From Ruminococcus sp. Phil15 (lineage in GTDB: Bacteria; Bacillota; Clostridia; Oscillospirales; Ruminococcaceae): DNA of 64,000 bases. The notes under the pieces were generated by a model. That model worked only from the letters and a program-made list of their open reading frames with translations, was not told the DNA's origin and did not search any database. Of this stretch, positions 33,796 to 42,026 are shown piece after piece (the stretch's first letter is position 1; the number at the start of each line of letters is the position of its first letter). The stretch is taken from assembly GCA_001940995.1 (NCBI GenBank), contig MSHC01000020.1, forward strand, positions 50,822-114,821. The letters run 5' to 3'. The position numbers were made by a program, and so were the translations under genes.

Positions 33796-36396
33796 GTGTC
33801 TGATAAATTTTCTGTTGACGATATTTTAAACCAGTATTCGTCAAAGGCAAAGGGCGGAAAGAAAGACGATTTCGACCTGAACAGCTTCCTTGTAAAGAAG
33901 CCGGATCAGGATACCGCCGTAAAGGAAAAACAGCACATGGAGCAGTCCGCTTTTGACGAGCCTGTTTTGAAGCAGCAGGCTGACGAAGCGCCCGCCGCTC
34001 CGGTTATTCCGGTTACACCCGCCGCTCCCGTACAGCCTGTAATACAAGAGGAAGCACAGCCTGTAACTGAGCAAAAGCCCGCCTCGGTGCATATCGAGGG
34101 CAGGAGAGCGCAGGAAAATACCGTGCAGGTCAGAATTGCACAGGACGAGGAAAGCATACAGTCTGAAAGACAAGCGGTTTCTGAAATTGCAAGGGAAATA
34201 GAAAGGGTAAAGGACGAGCCTGCGGAAGCTGTAATCGAGGACGTTCCCACGCCCGTTATCCCTAAAAAGGAAGAAAAGCCGGCACTAGACGATATCAGAT
34301 TTGACAATTCAAAGCCGTCTGAGAAAAAGTCTGCCAAGAAGATAAACACTTCCGTTATCGAAAGGCTTGTCCAGAAGAAAAAGGCAGGCTCGGATATTTC
34401 CGAAACAGGTACAATACCGCCTGTAAGCCGTGCAAGCGTAAAGGACATTGATATGGGCCTTGAGGGGAAGATTATTCCAAAGACCGAACAGCTTGAGATA
34501 GCCCCCGACGCAACTGACGAGGAGAAAATGGAGATCCTTGAAAGACGGAGAGCCAAGAAGGTTAAGAACTTCGTACTGGACAATAACGACGAGACGGAGG
34601 AAGCTCAGGAGGAACAGCCCAAGAGAGAAAAAGCTCCGCTCCCTATCGAGGAGTTTACAAGCTTTGAGCAGGCGCAGAGCGTACTTTCGGATATAGGACA
34701 GCTAAAGAGCAATATCGTTATAAGGCTTTGCGTTTTGGTATTTACATCGCTTTTTGCACTTTACATTTCGCTTGCCAACGACTTTGACCTCCCTATTATT
34801 ACAGTGTTCAGCAGGGATTACAGCCCGGAAGCGTTCGTGTTTACTCTTACAATGCTCGGAATCATATCCGCATTCGTTTCCTACACGGTAATCTTTTCGG
34901 GACTTAAAAAGCTTTTAAAGCTCAGCGCCGACTGCGACAGTATTGCGGCAATCGGAATAACGGCAACAACCGTGACGGGCATCATAAACCTGTTCAGCTC
35001 GGAATCGCTCCAGACGGGCAGCTACCATGTCTATACGGCGGTCGCTATCTTAGGGCTTCTCTTTAACACCCTCGGCAAGCTTTCTATCGTGAACCGTGCA
35101 GAGCGCAACTTCCGCTTTGTCGCAGGCGAGTTTGAAAAGCACGCCTTTGTAAAGGTAGAGGACGAGGACGTAGCATACAAATTTACCAAGGGTACTTTAG
35201 ACGATTTTCCGGAGCTTGCCACAACAAAGAAAACAGAGTTTGTCGACGACTTCCTAACAAACTCCTATTCGGCAGACGTTTCGGACGATTTCAGCAAAAA
35301 AGCGGCTCCGCTTATCGCCGTTGTCGGAATACTCGCCGCAATACTCGCATTTGCGTTTGATAAGTCCGCCGCATCGGGCATCGAAAGAATTATGATAGCG
35401 CTCGGAGCAATGTGCGGAGTTATCACAATGAGCGCATCTGTCGCAATTATGTTTATCGTAAATATGCCGCTTGCAAGAGCGTCTAAAAAATATCTCCAGT
35501 CGTCAGCCGTGATCTTGGGTTATTCGGCTGTCGATGAGTACGCGGATACAAACTCCGTCCTCGTTGATGCAGAACAGCTTTTCCCTGAGGGCATGGTTGA
35601 CCTGGTGAACCTGAAGGCTATGTCATCAACGCTCATAGAGGACTGCATACTCTATGCCGCAAGCTTAGTTTGTCAGGCAGGCGGAGTTATGAAGCCTACG
35701 TTTTACAAGATGCTCAGAGGCAAGACCGAAATGCTGCACCCCGTCGAAAGCTATATATACGAGGACGGTCTGGGACTTTCAGGCTGGATCGAAAACAAGA
35801 GAGTGCTGTTCGGCAGCCGTGAGCTTATGGAAAATCACTCGATCGAGGGGCTTCCCACAAGGGCTAAAGAGGCAGAGTATTCAAAGGGCAATATCCCTGT
35901 GTACCTGTCGATTTCGGGAGTCGTTTCCGCAATCTTCTTCATAAGAGCGTCGGCAAACGTGAGCGTAAGCAGATGGCTCCAGGAGCTTACCGACAGGAAG
36001 ATCACCGTCGTCGTAAGAACAGCGGACGCATTCATAAGCGTCAAGTACCTCTCTGAAATGTTCGACGTAAATCCCGACAAGATAAAGCTCCTGCCGTTCA
36101 GATTTTATAAGGACTACGAAAAAGCAAGAGAGTATACTCCAAAGGTCTCATCTCCAATGATGTGTTCGGGACACTTCCCGTCAATGGCAATGCTCATATG
36201 CGGAACAAAGAATATTCAGCTCCTTGCAACATTAGGACTGACAATACAGATGACGTTTTCTATTCTCGGCGCAATTATCGGTCTTGTTATGATTGCAATG
36301 GGAACATTCAATCAGCTTACCGCTTCAATTGCAATCTGCTATAACCTTATCTGCCTCGGCATTACAATGCTCGTGCAGCAGTTCAAAAGGGTATAG
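33796..36396 (+). CDS. P-type-ATPase-like membrane pseudoenzyme
   Basis: 866 residues. About 1-290 is charged and disordered (Pro/Glu/Ala-rich). About 8 membrane segments follow, arranged as six before and two after a cytoplasmic domain, like P1B ATPases. At the phosphorylation site DKTGTLT the protein reads DAEQLFPEG (Asp591), TGD is RTAD (742-744) and GDGxND is absent (PMMCSGHFPSM). The N-domain part keeps HP (LHPVES) and GLGLSGWIENKRVLFGSRELM. It therefore looks like a degenerate heavy-metal ATPase fold used as a sensor or scaffold. It follows rlmB by 47 bases and ends at a terminator (36418). Confidence 0.65.
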   Translation: MSDKFSVDDILNQYSSKAKGGKKDDFDLNSFLVKKPDQDTAVKEKQHMEQSAFDEPVLKQQADEAPAAPVIPVTPAAPVQPVIQEEAQPVTEQKPASVHIEGRRAQENTVQVRIAQDEESIQSERQAVSEIAREIERVKDEPAEAVIEDVPTPVIPKKEEKPALDDIRFDNSKPSEKKSAKKINTSVIERLVQKKKAGSDISETGTIPPVSRASVKDIDMGLEGKIIPKTEQLEIAPDATDEEKMEILERRRAKKVKNFVLDNNDETEEAQEEQPKREKAPLPIEEFTSFEQAQSVLSDIGQLKSNIVIRLCVLVFTSLFALYISLANDFDLPIITVFSRDYSPEAFVFTLTMLGIISAFVSYTVIFSGLKKLLKLSADCDSIAAIGITATTVTGIINLFSSESLQTGSYHVYTAVAILGLLFNTLGKLSIVNRAERNFRFVAGEFEKHAFVKVEDEDVAYKFTKGTLDDFPELATTKKTEFVDDFLTNSYSADVSDDFSKKAAPLIAVVGILAAILAFAFDKSAASGIERIMIALGAMCGVITMSASVAIMFIVNMPLARASKKYLQSSAVILGYSAVDEYADTNSVLVDAEQLFPEGMVDLVNLKAMSSTLIEDCILYAASLVCQAGGVMKPTFYKMLRGKTEMLHPVESYIYEDGLGLSGWIENKRVLFGSRELMENHSIEGLPTRAKEAEYSKGNIPVYLSISGVVSAIFFIRASANVSVSRWLQELTDRKITVVVRTADAFISVKYLSEMFDVNPDKIKLLPFRFYKDYEKAREYTPKVSSPMMCSGHFPSMAMLICGTKNIQLLATLGLTIQMTFSILGAIIGLVMIAMGTFNQLTASIAICYNLICLGITMLVQQFKRV

Positions 36397-36417
36397 AGAG
36401 TGTAATTTCATAAAAAT

Positions 36418-36451
36418 AACGGCGACAGAGCGATGCCCTGCCGCCGTTTTT
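36418..36451 (+). terminator. Intrinsic terminator
   Basis: AACGGCGACAG pairs with CTGCCGCCGTT (one mismatch), followed by TTTT. Confidence 0.85.
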
Positions 36452-36503
36452 GCGCCTTTAAAAACAGGATAAAATTATTGCATAATATGCAATGAAATTC
36501 TTG

Positions 36504-36532
36504 TTGAAATTATGTAAGATCCGTGTTATAAT
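36504..36532 (+). promoter_or_regulatory. Strong promoter pointing antisense into tatD
   Basis: TTGAAA (36504-36509), 17-base spacer, TATAAT (36527-36532). The start site would be near 36539, 11 bases before the tatD stop, so the transcript would run antisense to tatD. Confidence 0.65.
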
Positions 36533-36549
36533 GAACGTGAGTGTATATG

Positions 36550-37344
36550 TTAAAGCGGAATTGAGAAAAGCCTCGACGCATTTTCCGCCGTGCGGTCTAT
36601 GACCTCCTGAGCAGGAATTCCTTTTAGCTCGGATACCTTCTGCGCAATGCGGTAAATCATACGGCTGTCGCAGCGCTTTCCACGGTAGCCGTCAGGCGCC
36701 ATATACGGGCAGTCCGTTTCAAGCAGCAGCCTGTCGATAGGCACAGCCTCAAGTGCGTGAACTGCCTTTTTAGCATTCTTGAAGGTCAGCGCACCCGTAA
36801 AGCCTATGTAAAGACCGAGCGAAAGCATCTCCTTTGCCGTTTCATAAGAGCCGCTGAAGCAATGCACAACGCCCCGTGGCTTCAGCTTTCTGAGAATTTC
36901 CAGAGTGTCTGAGGTCGCATCTCTTGAGTGGATTATCACAGGGAGAGTGTGAGCGTTGGCAAATTCAATCTGACGTGAGAAAACCTCTGCCTGTTTTTCC
37001 CTGTCGTAGCCCTCGTAGTGATAGTCAAGACCTATCTCGCCTACCGCCACGACTTTGGCGCTTTGTGAAAGCAGGCTTTCCAGTATCTCGGCGTAGTTTT
37101 CGGGGAGCGAGTCAATACATTCCGGGTGAAAGCCCACAGAGGTGTAAAACTGCGGATACTTTTTTGCATACTCAATTCCGAAAAGACTTGACTTCTCGTC
37201 GGTCGATGCGTGCAGAAGCCTTTTTACCGAACCGCTCGACAGCATCTCGCTGAGAAGCTCGTCACGGTCGCAGTCGAACTGCCCGTCGTCGTAGTGGCAG
37301 TGAGATTCAAAAATGTTTTTAAATTCAGTATTAATTTCAATCAT
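36550..37344 (-). CDS. tatD: TatD family metal-dependent deoxyribonuclease
   Basis: 264 residues. Metal ligands are visible in ESHCHYDD, VGEIGLDYHYEG, LPVIIHSRDA, VVHCFSGS and LLLETDCPYMAP, the TatD/amidohydrolase pattern. The enzyme is a 3'-5' exonuclease in DNA repair or turnover. On the minus strand TTGACA (18-base spacer) TACAAT at about 37405-37377 is its promoter. Clostridial tatD is often next to metG, not seen here. Confidence 0.9.
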   Translation of the reverse strand: MIEINTEFKNIFESHCHYDDGQFDCDRDELLSEMLSSGSVKRLLHASTDEKSSLFGIEYAKKYPQFYTSVGFHPECIDSLPENYAEILESLLSQSAKVVAVGEIGLDYHYEGYDREKQAEVFSRQIEFANAHTLPVIIHSRDATSDTLEILRKLKPRGVVHCFSGSYETAKEMLSLGLYIGFTGALTFKNAKKAVHALEAVPIDRLLLETDCPYMAPDGYRGKRCDSRMIYRIAQKVSELKGIPAQEVIDRTAENASRLFSIPL

Positions 37345-37439
37345 AGTATAAAAATCCTTTTCAGTAATCTTTGATTATTGTAGCACAAATTTTGCGGCAA
37401 TGTCAAATTTCCGCCGCAGAAGAAAGGGGGGAGCGTGTC

Positions 37440-38174
37440 TTGGCAAGTATACAGGGCATCTTCAAACGCTACGAGAAAAAATATCTTCTTAATCCAGAGC
37501 AGATGGGGATAGTCGTTGACAAGATTTTAGAGTATATGGAGCTTGACGAATACGGACTCAGCACAATATGCAGTATTTATTTCGATACCGAAAACTCCGA
37601 CCTGATACGCCGCTCGCTTGAAAAGCCTGCCTACAAGGAAAAGCTAAGGCTGCGCTGTTACGGAAAGCAGGCGTCGGGAAGCGACACGGTCTTTGTCGAG
37701 CTTAAAAAGAAGTATAACGGCATCGTATACAAACGAAGGATCGTTATGAGCTATGACGAAGCTGTGGGATATCTCACAAAAGGGCAGAAAGCTCCGGTTG
37801 AGAGCCAGATAAGCCGTGAGATAGACTATATGTTGAAATTCTATAATCCGAAGCCCGCCGTTATGGTCTGCTACGACAGACTTGCCTACTACGGAATCGA
37901 GGACAGCGAGTTCCGTGTCACATTTGACCTTAACGTAAGATGCAGAAGCGACGAGCTTGATCTGGCAAAGGGCGACAGGGGCGAGCGGCTCGTGCCTGAG
38001 GGATATGCCATTATGGAAATAAAGACAAAGGGAGCTATCCCATTGTGGCTTTGCGACATTCTCAGCAGTAATAAAATCTACCCAATATCATTTTCAAAAT
38101 ACGGTACATATTACAATAGGCTTTTAGAAGCCAGGCAAAAGGCTGACGAAAAGCGGCTTGCCGCCGTTAAATAA
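37440..38174 (+). CDS. VTC-domain polyphosphate polymerase
   Basis: 244 residues from TTG 37440 behind GGGGGGAG; a longer frame upstream has no ribosome site. IFKRYEKKYLL, SIYFDTENSDLI, KLRLRCYG, VFVELKKKYNGIVYKRR and AIMEIKTKGAIPLWL give the tunnel-domain Lys/Arg/Glu pattern of VTC4-type polymerases (CYTH-like), which make polyphosphate from ATP. It forms a pair with the DUF4956 membrane gene 32 bases on. Confidence 0.85.
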   Translation: MASIQGIFKRYEKKYLLNPEQMGIVVDKILEYMELDEYGLSTICSIYFDTENSDLIRRSLEKPAYKEKLRLRCYGKQASGSDTVFVELKKKYNGIVYKRRIVMSYDEAVGYLTKGQKAPVESQISREIDYMLKFYNPKPAVMVCYDRLAYYGIEDSEFRVTFDLNVRCRSDELDLAKGDRGERLVPEGYAIMEIKTKGAIPLWLCDILSSNKIYPISFSKYGTYYNRLLEARQKADEKRLAAVK

Positions 38175-38206
38175 GCAACACGACAAATTCAGAAGGAGCT
38201 TTCATT

Positions 38207-38902
38207 ATGTTTGAAACAATTTTCACCGAAACCGCACAGACTACCCAGACCGCAATCATCTCAATGACAGATCTGATTATCTGTACCGCCGTGTCCATTA
38301 TCGCAGGCTGCGTTATAGCGTTTGTCTGCAAGGTAACAAACCGCACGGCAACAAAGAGCCTGCTCACAACGCTCGTTATACTGCCTATCATAGTGCAGAT
38401 CGTAATTATGCTCGTAAACGGAAACCTCGGTATCGGCGTTTCCGTACTCGGCGCATTCAGCCTCGTCCGTTTTAGAAGTATCCCCGGAACGGGTAAGGAA
38501 ATAGCTTCGATCTTCTTCTCAATGGCGGTAGGTCTTGCAACAGGTACGGGCTACATAGGCGTTGCTATCGCATCTACGGTACTCATAAGCGCCGTAATGC
38601 TCATTTTAAACGTAGTACTTGGCAGCGGCGAAGAAGCGAGAAAGGGAAGAACCCTTAAAATCATTATCCCGGAGGATCTCGATTTTACAGAGGTGTTTGA
38701 CGACCTGTTTGAAAAGTACACAACAAAGTGCGAGCTTGAAAGAATCAAGACTACAAATATGGGCTCGCTCTTTGAGCTGAGATATGCAATAGTCTTAAAG
38801 GACACAGCAAAGGAAAAGGAGTTCATCGACGAAATCCGTTGCAGAAACGGCAACCTTACCATTGTCTGCGGCAGGAGAGACGCACTCGTGGCAGAGCTTT
38901 AA
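38207..38902 (+). CDS. DUF4956 membrane protein paired with VTC polymerase
   Basis: 231 residues, four to five hydrophobic segments in the first 150 (DLIICTAVSIIAGCVIAFVC, LLTTLVILPIIVQIVIMLV, MAVGLATGTGYIGVAIASTV), then a soluble ACT-like C-terminal part. The block GAFSLVRFRSIPGTGKEIASIFFSM is typical of DUF4956. Such genes are consistently neighbours of VTC polymerases in Firmicutes, so it may be the membrane partner or channel for polyphosphate. Function unproven. Confidence 0.75.
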   Translation: MFETIFTETAQTTQTAIISMTDLIICTAVSIIAGCVIAFVCKVTNRTATKSLLTTLVILPIIVQIVIMLVNGNLGIGVSVLGAFSLVRFRSIPGTGKEIASIFFSMAVGLATGTGYIGVAIASTVLISAVMLILNVVLGSGEEARKGRTLKIIIPEDLDFTEVFDDLFEKYTTKCELERIKTTNMGSLFELRYAIVLKDTAKEKEFIDEIRCRNGNLTIVCGRRDALVAEL

Positions 38903-38926
38903 AAACTGCTTCAATATCCGTAAAAT

Positions 38927-38963
38927 AAAATGTCGTATGGGACTTGTCCATACGACATTTTTT
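38927..38963. terminator. Bidirectional intrinsic terminator
   Basis: AAAATGTCGTATGG pairs perfectly with CCATACGACATTTT, T-rich on both sides, between convergent genes. Confidence 0.92.
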
Positions 38964-39009
38964 AGTTATAAGTATCCTAAAGCGGAATCCTCTTTGCAAG
39001 CGAGTCCGC

Positions 39010-40068
39010 CTATTCTGCCCAGATTTTGTCGCCCAGCGATGAGATGAACGCCGTAAGCTCCTCCGCCATTTCATACTGCTCGTAAATCCTTGGGTGTCCC
39101 GGCGTGGCAGAGCCGTTTCTCCTGTAAAGATAGTGGTAGATATTTTCCATACCCTCAGCCTTCAGCTCCTGCATTGCCGAGTCTATCGCCTCGTCCCATT
39201 CCCTGCCGTGGCAAAGCACGGTAGTTGTCAGAATAATAACCGCACGGGGGTAGTGCTTTCTGAGATTTGTCAGAATTTCTTTGTATTTTGACATCCAGCG
39301 TGACCTGAATGCGCTGTCGGCGATACAGTTGTCGGGATTGCCCTCGTTGTGCGGATCGTTCTGTCCGACCGCCATTATCACTACATGAGGAACATATCTG
39401 CCGAAATCCCAGCTGCTCACAGGTCCTTCGGGGAAGTAGCAAAGCTTGTCGTATGCCGATTCCATACCTATGTAGGTTGGTGCGTGGTAGTAGCCTGTGC
39501 CGTCCAGTATCGCAATTCCGCCCTGCGCAATATTGTGAAGCTGTGCGCCGAGGTTTCTTGCGGTAATCATAGAGTAGGAGTACCACGAGTTGTCGTAAAT
39601 TCCGTCGTGACCCTCAGGGTCGCACTTTGCCGTGTATTCGACAGCCTCCACTACCGCACCTGCCGAAACGGAGTCGCCGTAGCATTCGATCCTGCGTGCA
39701 GGCTTTTCTTTGGCGGGAAGCGCCTCGCCGTCAATATCAAAACCGAGGAACTCAAAGTAATGAGTTGCGTCCTGCCTCTTGAAAAGTATAAGCTCGTGCT
39801 GTGTGTTCTCTAGATTTTCTGCAAGAGTCAGCGCTATCGGCTCGCAGCTGTCCTCAAAAGTAACCTTTGTCTGCTTTCCGTCGATAATTACGCCAAGCTC
39901 CTGAATATTGTAGTATTTGTGGTTTAAAATTTTAGCAGCAGCCTTAGTGCCTGTGAACCGCAGGGTCACGGTCGAGCCTGCATAGAACACCTTCGGACGT
40001 TCGGGGTCTGTAAAGTCGATTCTTCCCATATAGGAAACCGCCTCGTTGGTCGGTAAAACGTGTAGCAT
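39010..40068 (-). CDS. CE2-type acetyl esterase (jelly roll + SGNH)
   Basis: 352 residues from ATG 40068, chosen because GAAAGGA lies 11 bases before it; the frame could start at 40116. An N-terminal beta-sandwich (about 1-115) is followed by an SGNH domain with CYGDSVSAG (nucleophile), IMAVGQNDPHNEG and a C-terminal GHPRIYEQ. This two-domain order is that of carbohydrate esterase family 2, which deacetylates xylan and glucomannan oligosaccharides. No signal peptide, so it is probably cytoplasmic. Minus promoter TTGACA (40131-40126), 17 bases, TAAAAT (40108-40103). Confidence 0.78.
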   Translation of the reverse strand: MLHVLPTNEAVSYMGRIDFTDPERPKVFYAGSTVTLRFTGTKAAAKILNHKYYNIQELGVIIDGKQTKVTFEDSCEPIALTLAENLENTQHELILFKRQDATHYFEFLGFDIDGEALPAKEKPARRIECYGDSVSAGAVVEAVEYTAKCDPEGHDGIYDNSWYSYSMITARNLGAQLHNIAQGGIAILDGTGYYHAPTYIGMESAYDKLCYFPEGPVSSWDFGRYVPHVVIMAVGQNDPHNEGNPDNCIADSAFRSRWMSKYKEILTNLRKHYPRAVIILTTTVLCHGREWDEAIDSAMQELKAEGMENIYHYLYRRNGSATPGHPRIYEQYEMAEELTAFISSLGDKIWAE

Positions 40069-40102
40069 AGCTGTTTCAGTCCTTTCAGAATGTATTTTCT
40101 TC

Positions 40103-40131
40103 ATTTTACTATGCAAACATTATCCTGTCAA
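40103..40131 (-). promoter_or_regulatory. Sigma-A promoter of the CE2 esterase
   Basis: Minus strand TTGACA (40131-40126), 17-base spacer, TAAAAT (40108-40103). Confidence 0.8.
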
Positions 40132-40136
40132 GGCAG

Positions 40137-40148
40137 GTAAACGTTTAC
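40137..40148. promoter_or_regulatory. LacI/CcpA-type operator palindrome
   Basis: GTAAACGTTTAC is a perfect 12-base palindrome with central CG, as in LacI/GalR-family operators and cre sites. It lies between two divergent esterase promoters, 6 bases upstream of the minus-strand -35. Confidence 0.5.
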
Positions 40149-40182
40149 TCTGTGAACAAATTTTTAAACCTCGGAAATCCTC

Positions 40183-40210
40183 TTGAAATTTTTGAGGATA
40201 GGTGTATAAT
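40183..40210 (+). promoter_or_regulatory. Sigma-A promoter of the lipoprotein esterase
   Basis: TTGAAA (40183-40188), 16-base spacer, TATAAT (40205-40210). Confidence 0.75.
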
Positions 40211-40278
40211 ATAATTACAAATTTGTGTCGGGAAGTATGGCAGTATCCCGACAGATTATATGAAAGGAATGTGTTTTA

Positions 40279-41679
40279 ATGAAGAAAAGAATACTCGCTA
40301 TGCTCTGTGCAGTGTGTATGAGCGTTACCTTCCTCGCATCTTGCGGCGGCGATTCAAGCTCATCTTCAAAGACAGACGCAGGCTCATCGGCAGGCGATTC
40401 TTCAGTTGTGGATTCAACAGAAGATTCAGATGCGGAAGATTCATCATCACAGGAGGACAGCTCAGTGCCGGACGTAGAACTTACACTCTCAGAACAGATG
40501 CTTGAAAAGTATCCTGTATCCGACAGCCCGATCGACGTAACGGCAGGCTGTACTGAAAATATGCTTGGCAGAGCGCTTATCTATAACGGCGACCTTACCC
40601 GTCTTGCAGCAGTGATCGACAGAGCTAAGGCTGACGTTCATAACAGGACAAACATCTGTATGTTCGGCGACTCTATCTCCGCAGGCTCGGGTGCAAAGAA
40701 CTCGCTTACCGCCTACTCCAACCTCATCAGAAAGTGGTGGGAGGAAAACATCAGCGAAAACGTGATTATCCAGCAGAAGAGTATCGGCGCAACAGACTCC
40801 TACCTCGCTGTACACAGATTTGACAACGACGTTGCTAATCTCGACTGCGATAACGAAACAGAGGGCGTACAGCCGCCTGAAATCATCATCATCGAGTACA
40901 TCAACGACGAAGCAACCGAAACATACAAGGAAACAATGGACAGCCTCGTAAGAAAGGCTCTCGCTCTTCCTAACAATCCGGCCGTTATAATCATCATGCC
41001 GTCTACAGACGGAGCCTCCGCTCCGCAGAATATCCACCTCGAGGTTGCTCAGCACTACGAAGTGCCGTTCATCTCGTACCACGACGCAGTACAGCCTGAA
41101 ATAGCAGCAGGCAACTTCACATGGGCAGATATATCTCCCGACACTGTTCACCCTAACGACCCCGGCCACGCTATGATGGCTCAGATGGTTGAAGAGCTTA
41201 TTCAGTACACTATGGACAACATCGACACGATCGGCACGGAGGTTACTCCTTTCGACCCTGCAATGGAAAGCCTTACAGGCGACAGGTATGCAAACGCAGG
41301 ACTCTATGACAGAAAGAATACCTCCGAAAAGGTTAAGGTAGTTGACGAGGGCGCATTTACTATCCAGTCAAGCAAGCAGTGGCCTTATATCAACGACTAT
41401 GCTACATATACAGGCGGCAGCTGCACGTTTGAAATCACTGCTAAGAATATCGGCTTTGCTTATTACAGAACAACAAGCGGCAGATGCTCCGCTGCAACGG
41501 TTACAATCGACGGCGAGGAGGTAGCTACAATCGACGGAAACTTCCCGAACGGTTGGGGCAACTACACGGAAATAGCAAACCTCTATTCGTCTGACGAGGA
41601 AGCAGCCCATACGGTAACAATTACTGTTCCGGAGGGCGAAATCTCCGAGTTCTATATTCAGGCTTGGCTCATAAGCTAA
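40279..41679 (+). CDS. SGNH/GDSL hydrolase lipoprotein
   Basis: 466 residues. The signal peptide ends in lipobox LASC (Cys22), so the protein is lipid-anchored outside the cell. A Ser/Asp/Glu-rich linker (about 24-75) follows. The SGNH domain has CMFGDSISAGSG (nucleophile Ser), an IIIIEYIND strand and DTVHPNDPGHAMMAQ (Asp/His). The last 110 residues (WPYINDYATYTGGSCTFEI...) form a beta-rich module that may bind carbohydrate. It is divergent from the CE2 esterase and may be part of the same polysaccharide deacetylation function. Confidence 0.78.
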   Translation: MKKRILAMLCAVCMSVTFLASCGGDSSSSSKTDAGSSAGDSSVVDSTEDSDAEDSSSQEDSSVPDVELTLSEQMLEKYPVSDSPIDVTAGCTENMLGRALIYNGDLTRLAAVIDRAKADVHNRTNICMFGDSISAGSGAKNSLTAYSNLIRKWWEENISENVIIQQKSIGATDSYLAVHRFDNDVANLDCDNETEGVQPPEIIIIEYINDEATETYKETMDSLVRKALALPNNPAVIIIMPSTDGASAPQNIHLEVAQHYEVPFISYHDAVQPEIAAGNFTWADISPDTVHPNDPGHAMMAQMVEELIQYTMDNIDTIGTEVTPFDPAMESLTGDRYANAGLYDRKNTSEKVKVVDEGAFTIQSSKQWPYINDYATYTGGSCTFEITAKNIGFAYYRTTSGRCSAATVTIDGEEVATIDGNFPNGWGNYTEIANLYSSDEEAAHTVTITVPEGEISEFYIQAWLIS

Positions 41680-41700
41680 AAGACGTATAATGCGAAAATT

Positions 41701-41735
41701 TCCCATCCTGCAAGCTTTTTGCGGGGTGGGATTTT
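41701..41735 (+). terminator. Intrinsic terminator
   Basis: CCCATCCTGCAA pairs with TTGCGGGGTGGG (with G-U pairs), then ATTTT. Confidence 0.75.
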
Positions 41736-41913
41736 GTTTGTGCAGAGCGTTAGCGAAAACGTTTTAGAGATTTTGTAAATTTTTAATTAATATGTTGTTT
41801 TACAGGGTTTACGGCAAAAAAGAAAACGATATCATTCCGCCAAATCGAAAAATTGAAGCTTGTGTTGTGCAAAATGCCTAATGTGCGGACTAAATCATAT
41901 TGCAAAACGCCGA

Positions 41914-41942
41914 TTGACACTTTTTTTCGATTTTGTTATTAT
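41914..41942 (+). promoter_or_regulatory. Sigma-A promoter of the solute-binding protein
   Basis: TTGACA (41914-41919), 17-base spacer, TATTAT (41937-41942). Confidence 0.85.
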
Positions 41943-42026
41943 GGTAATGAAAAAGGATTATGGGCCTCATCCGGGGATGAGGTCTATCCGATTTTAAACT
42001 GAAAATTTTAAGGAGGAATACTTCAA

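Larger units (their letters stand above)
41680..42026. other. Intergenic region with terminator, promoter and leader hairpin
   Basis: 347 bases. It holds the terminator (41701-41735), a stretch of AT-rich DNA with no gene, the promoter at 41914-41942, and leader hairpin CCTCATCC/GGATGAGG near 41967-41984 in front of the solute-binding protein. Confidence 0.65.
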
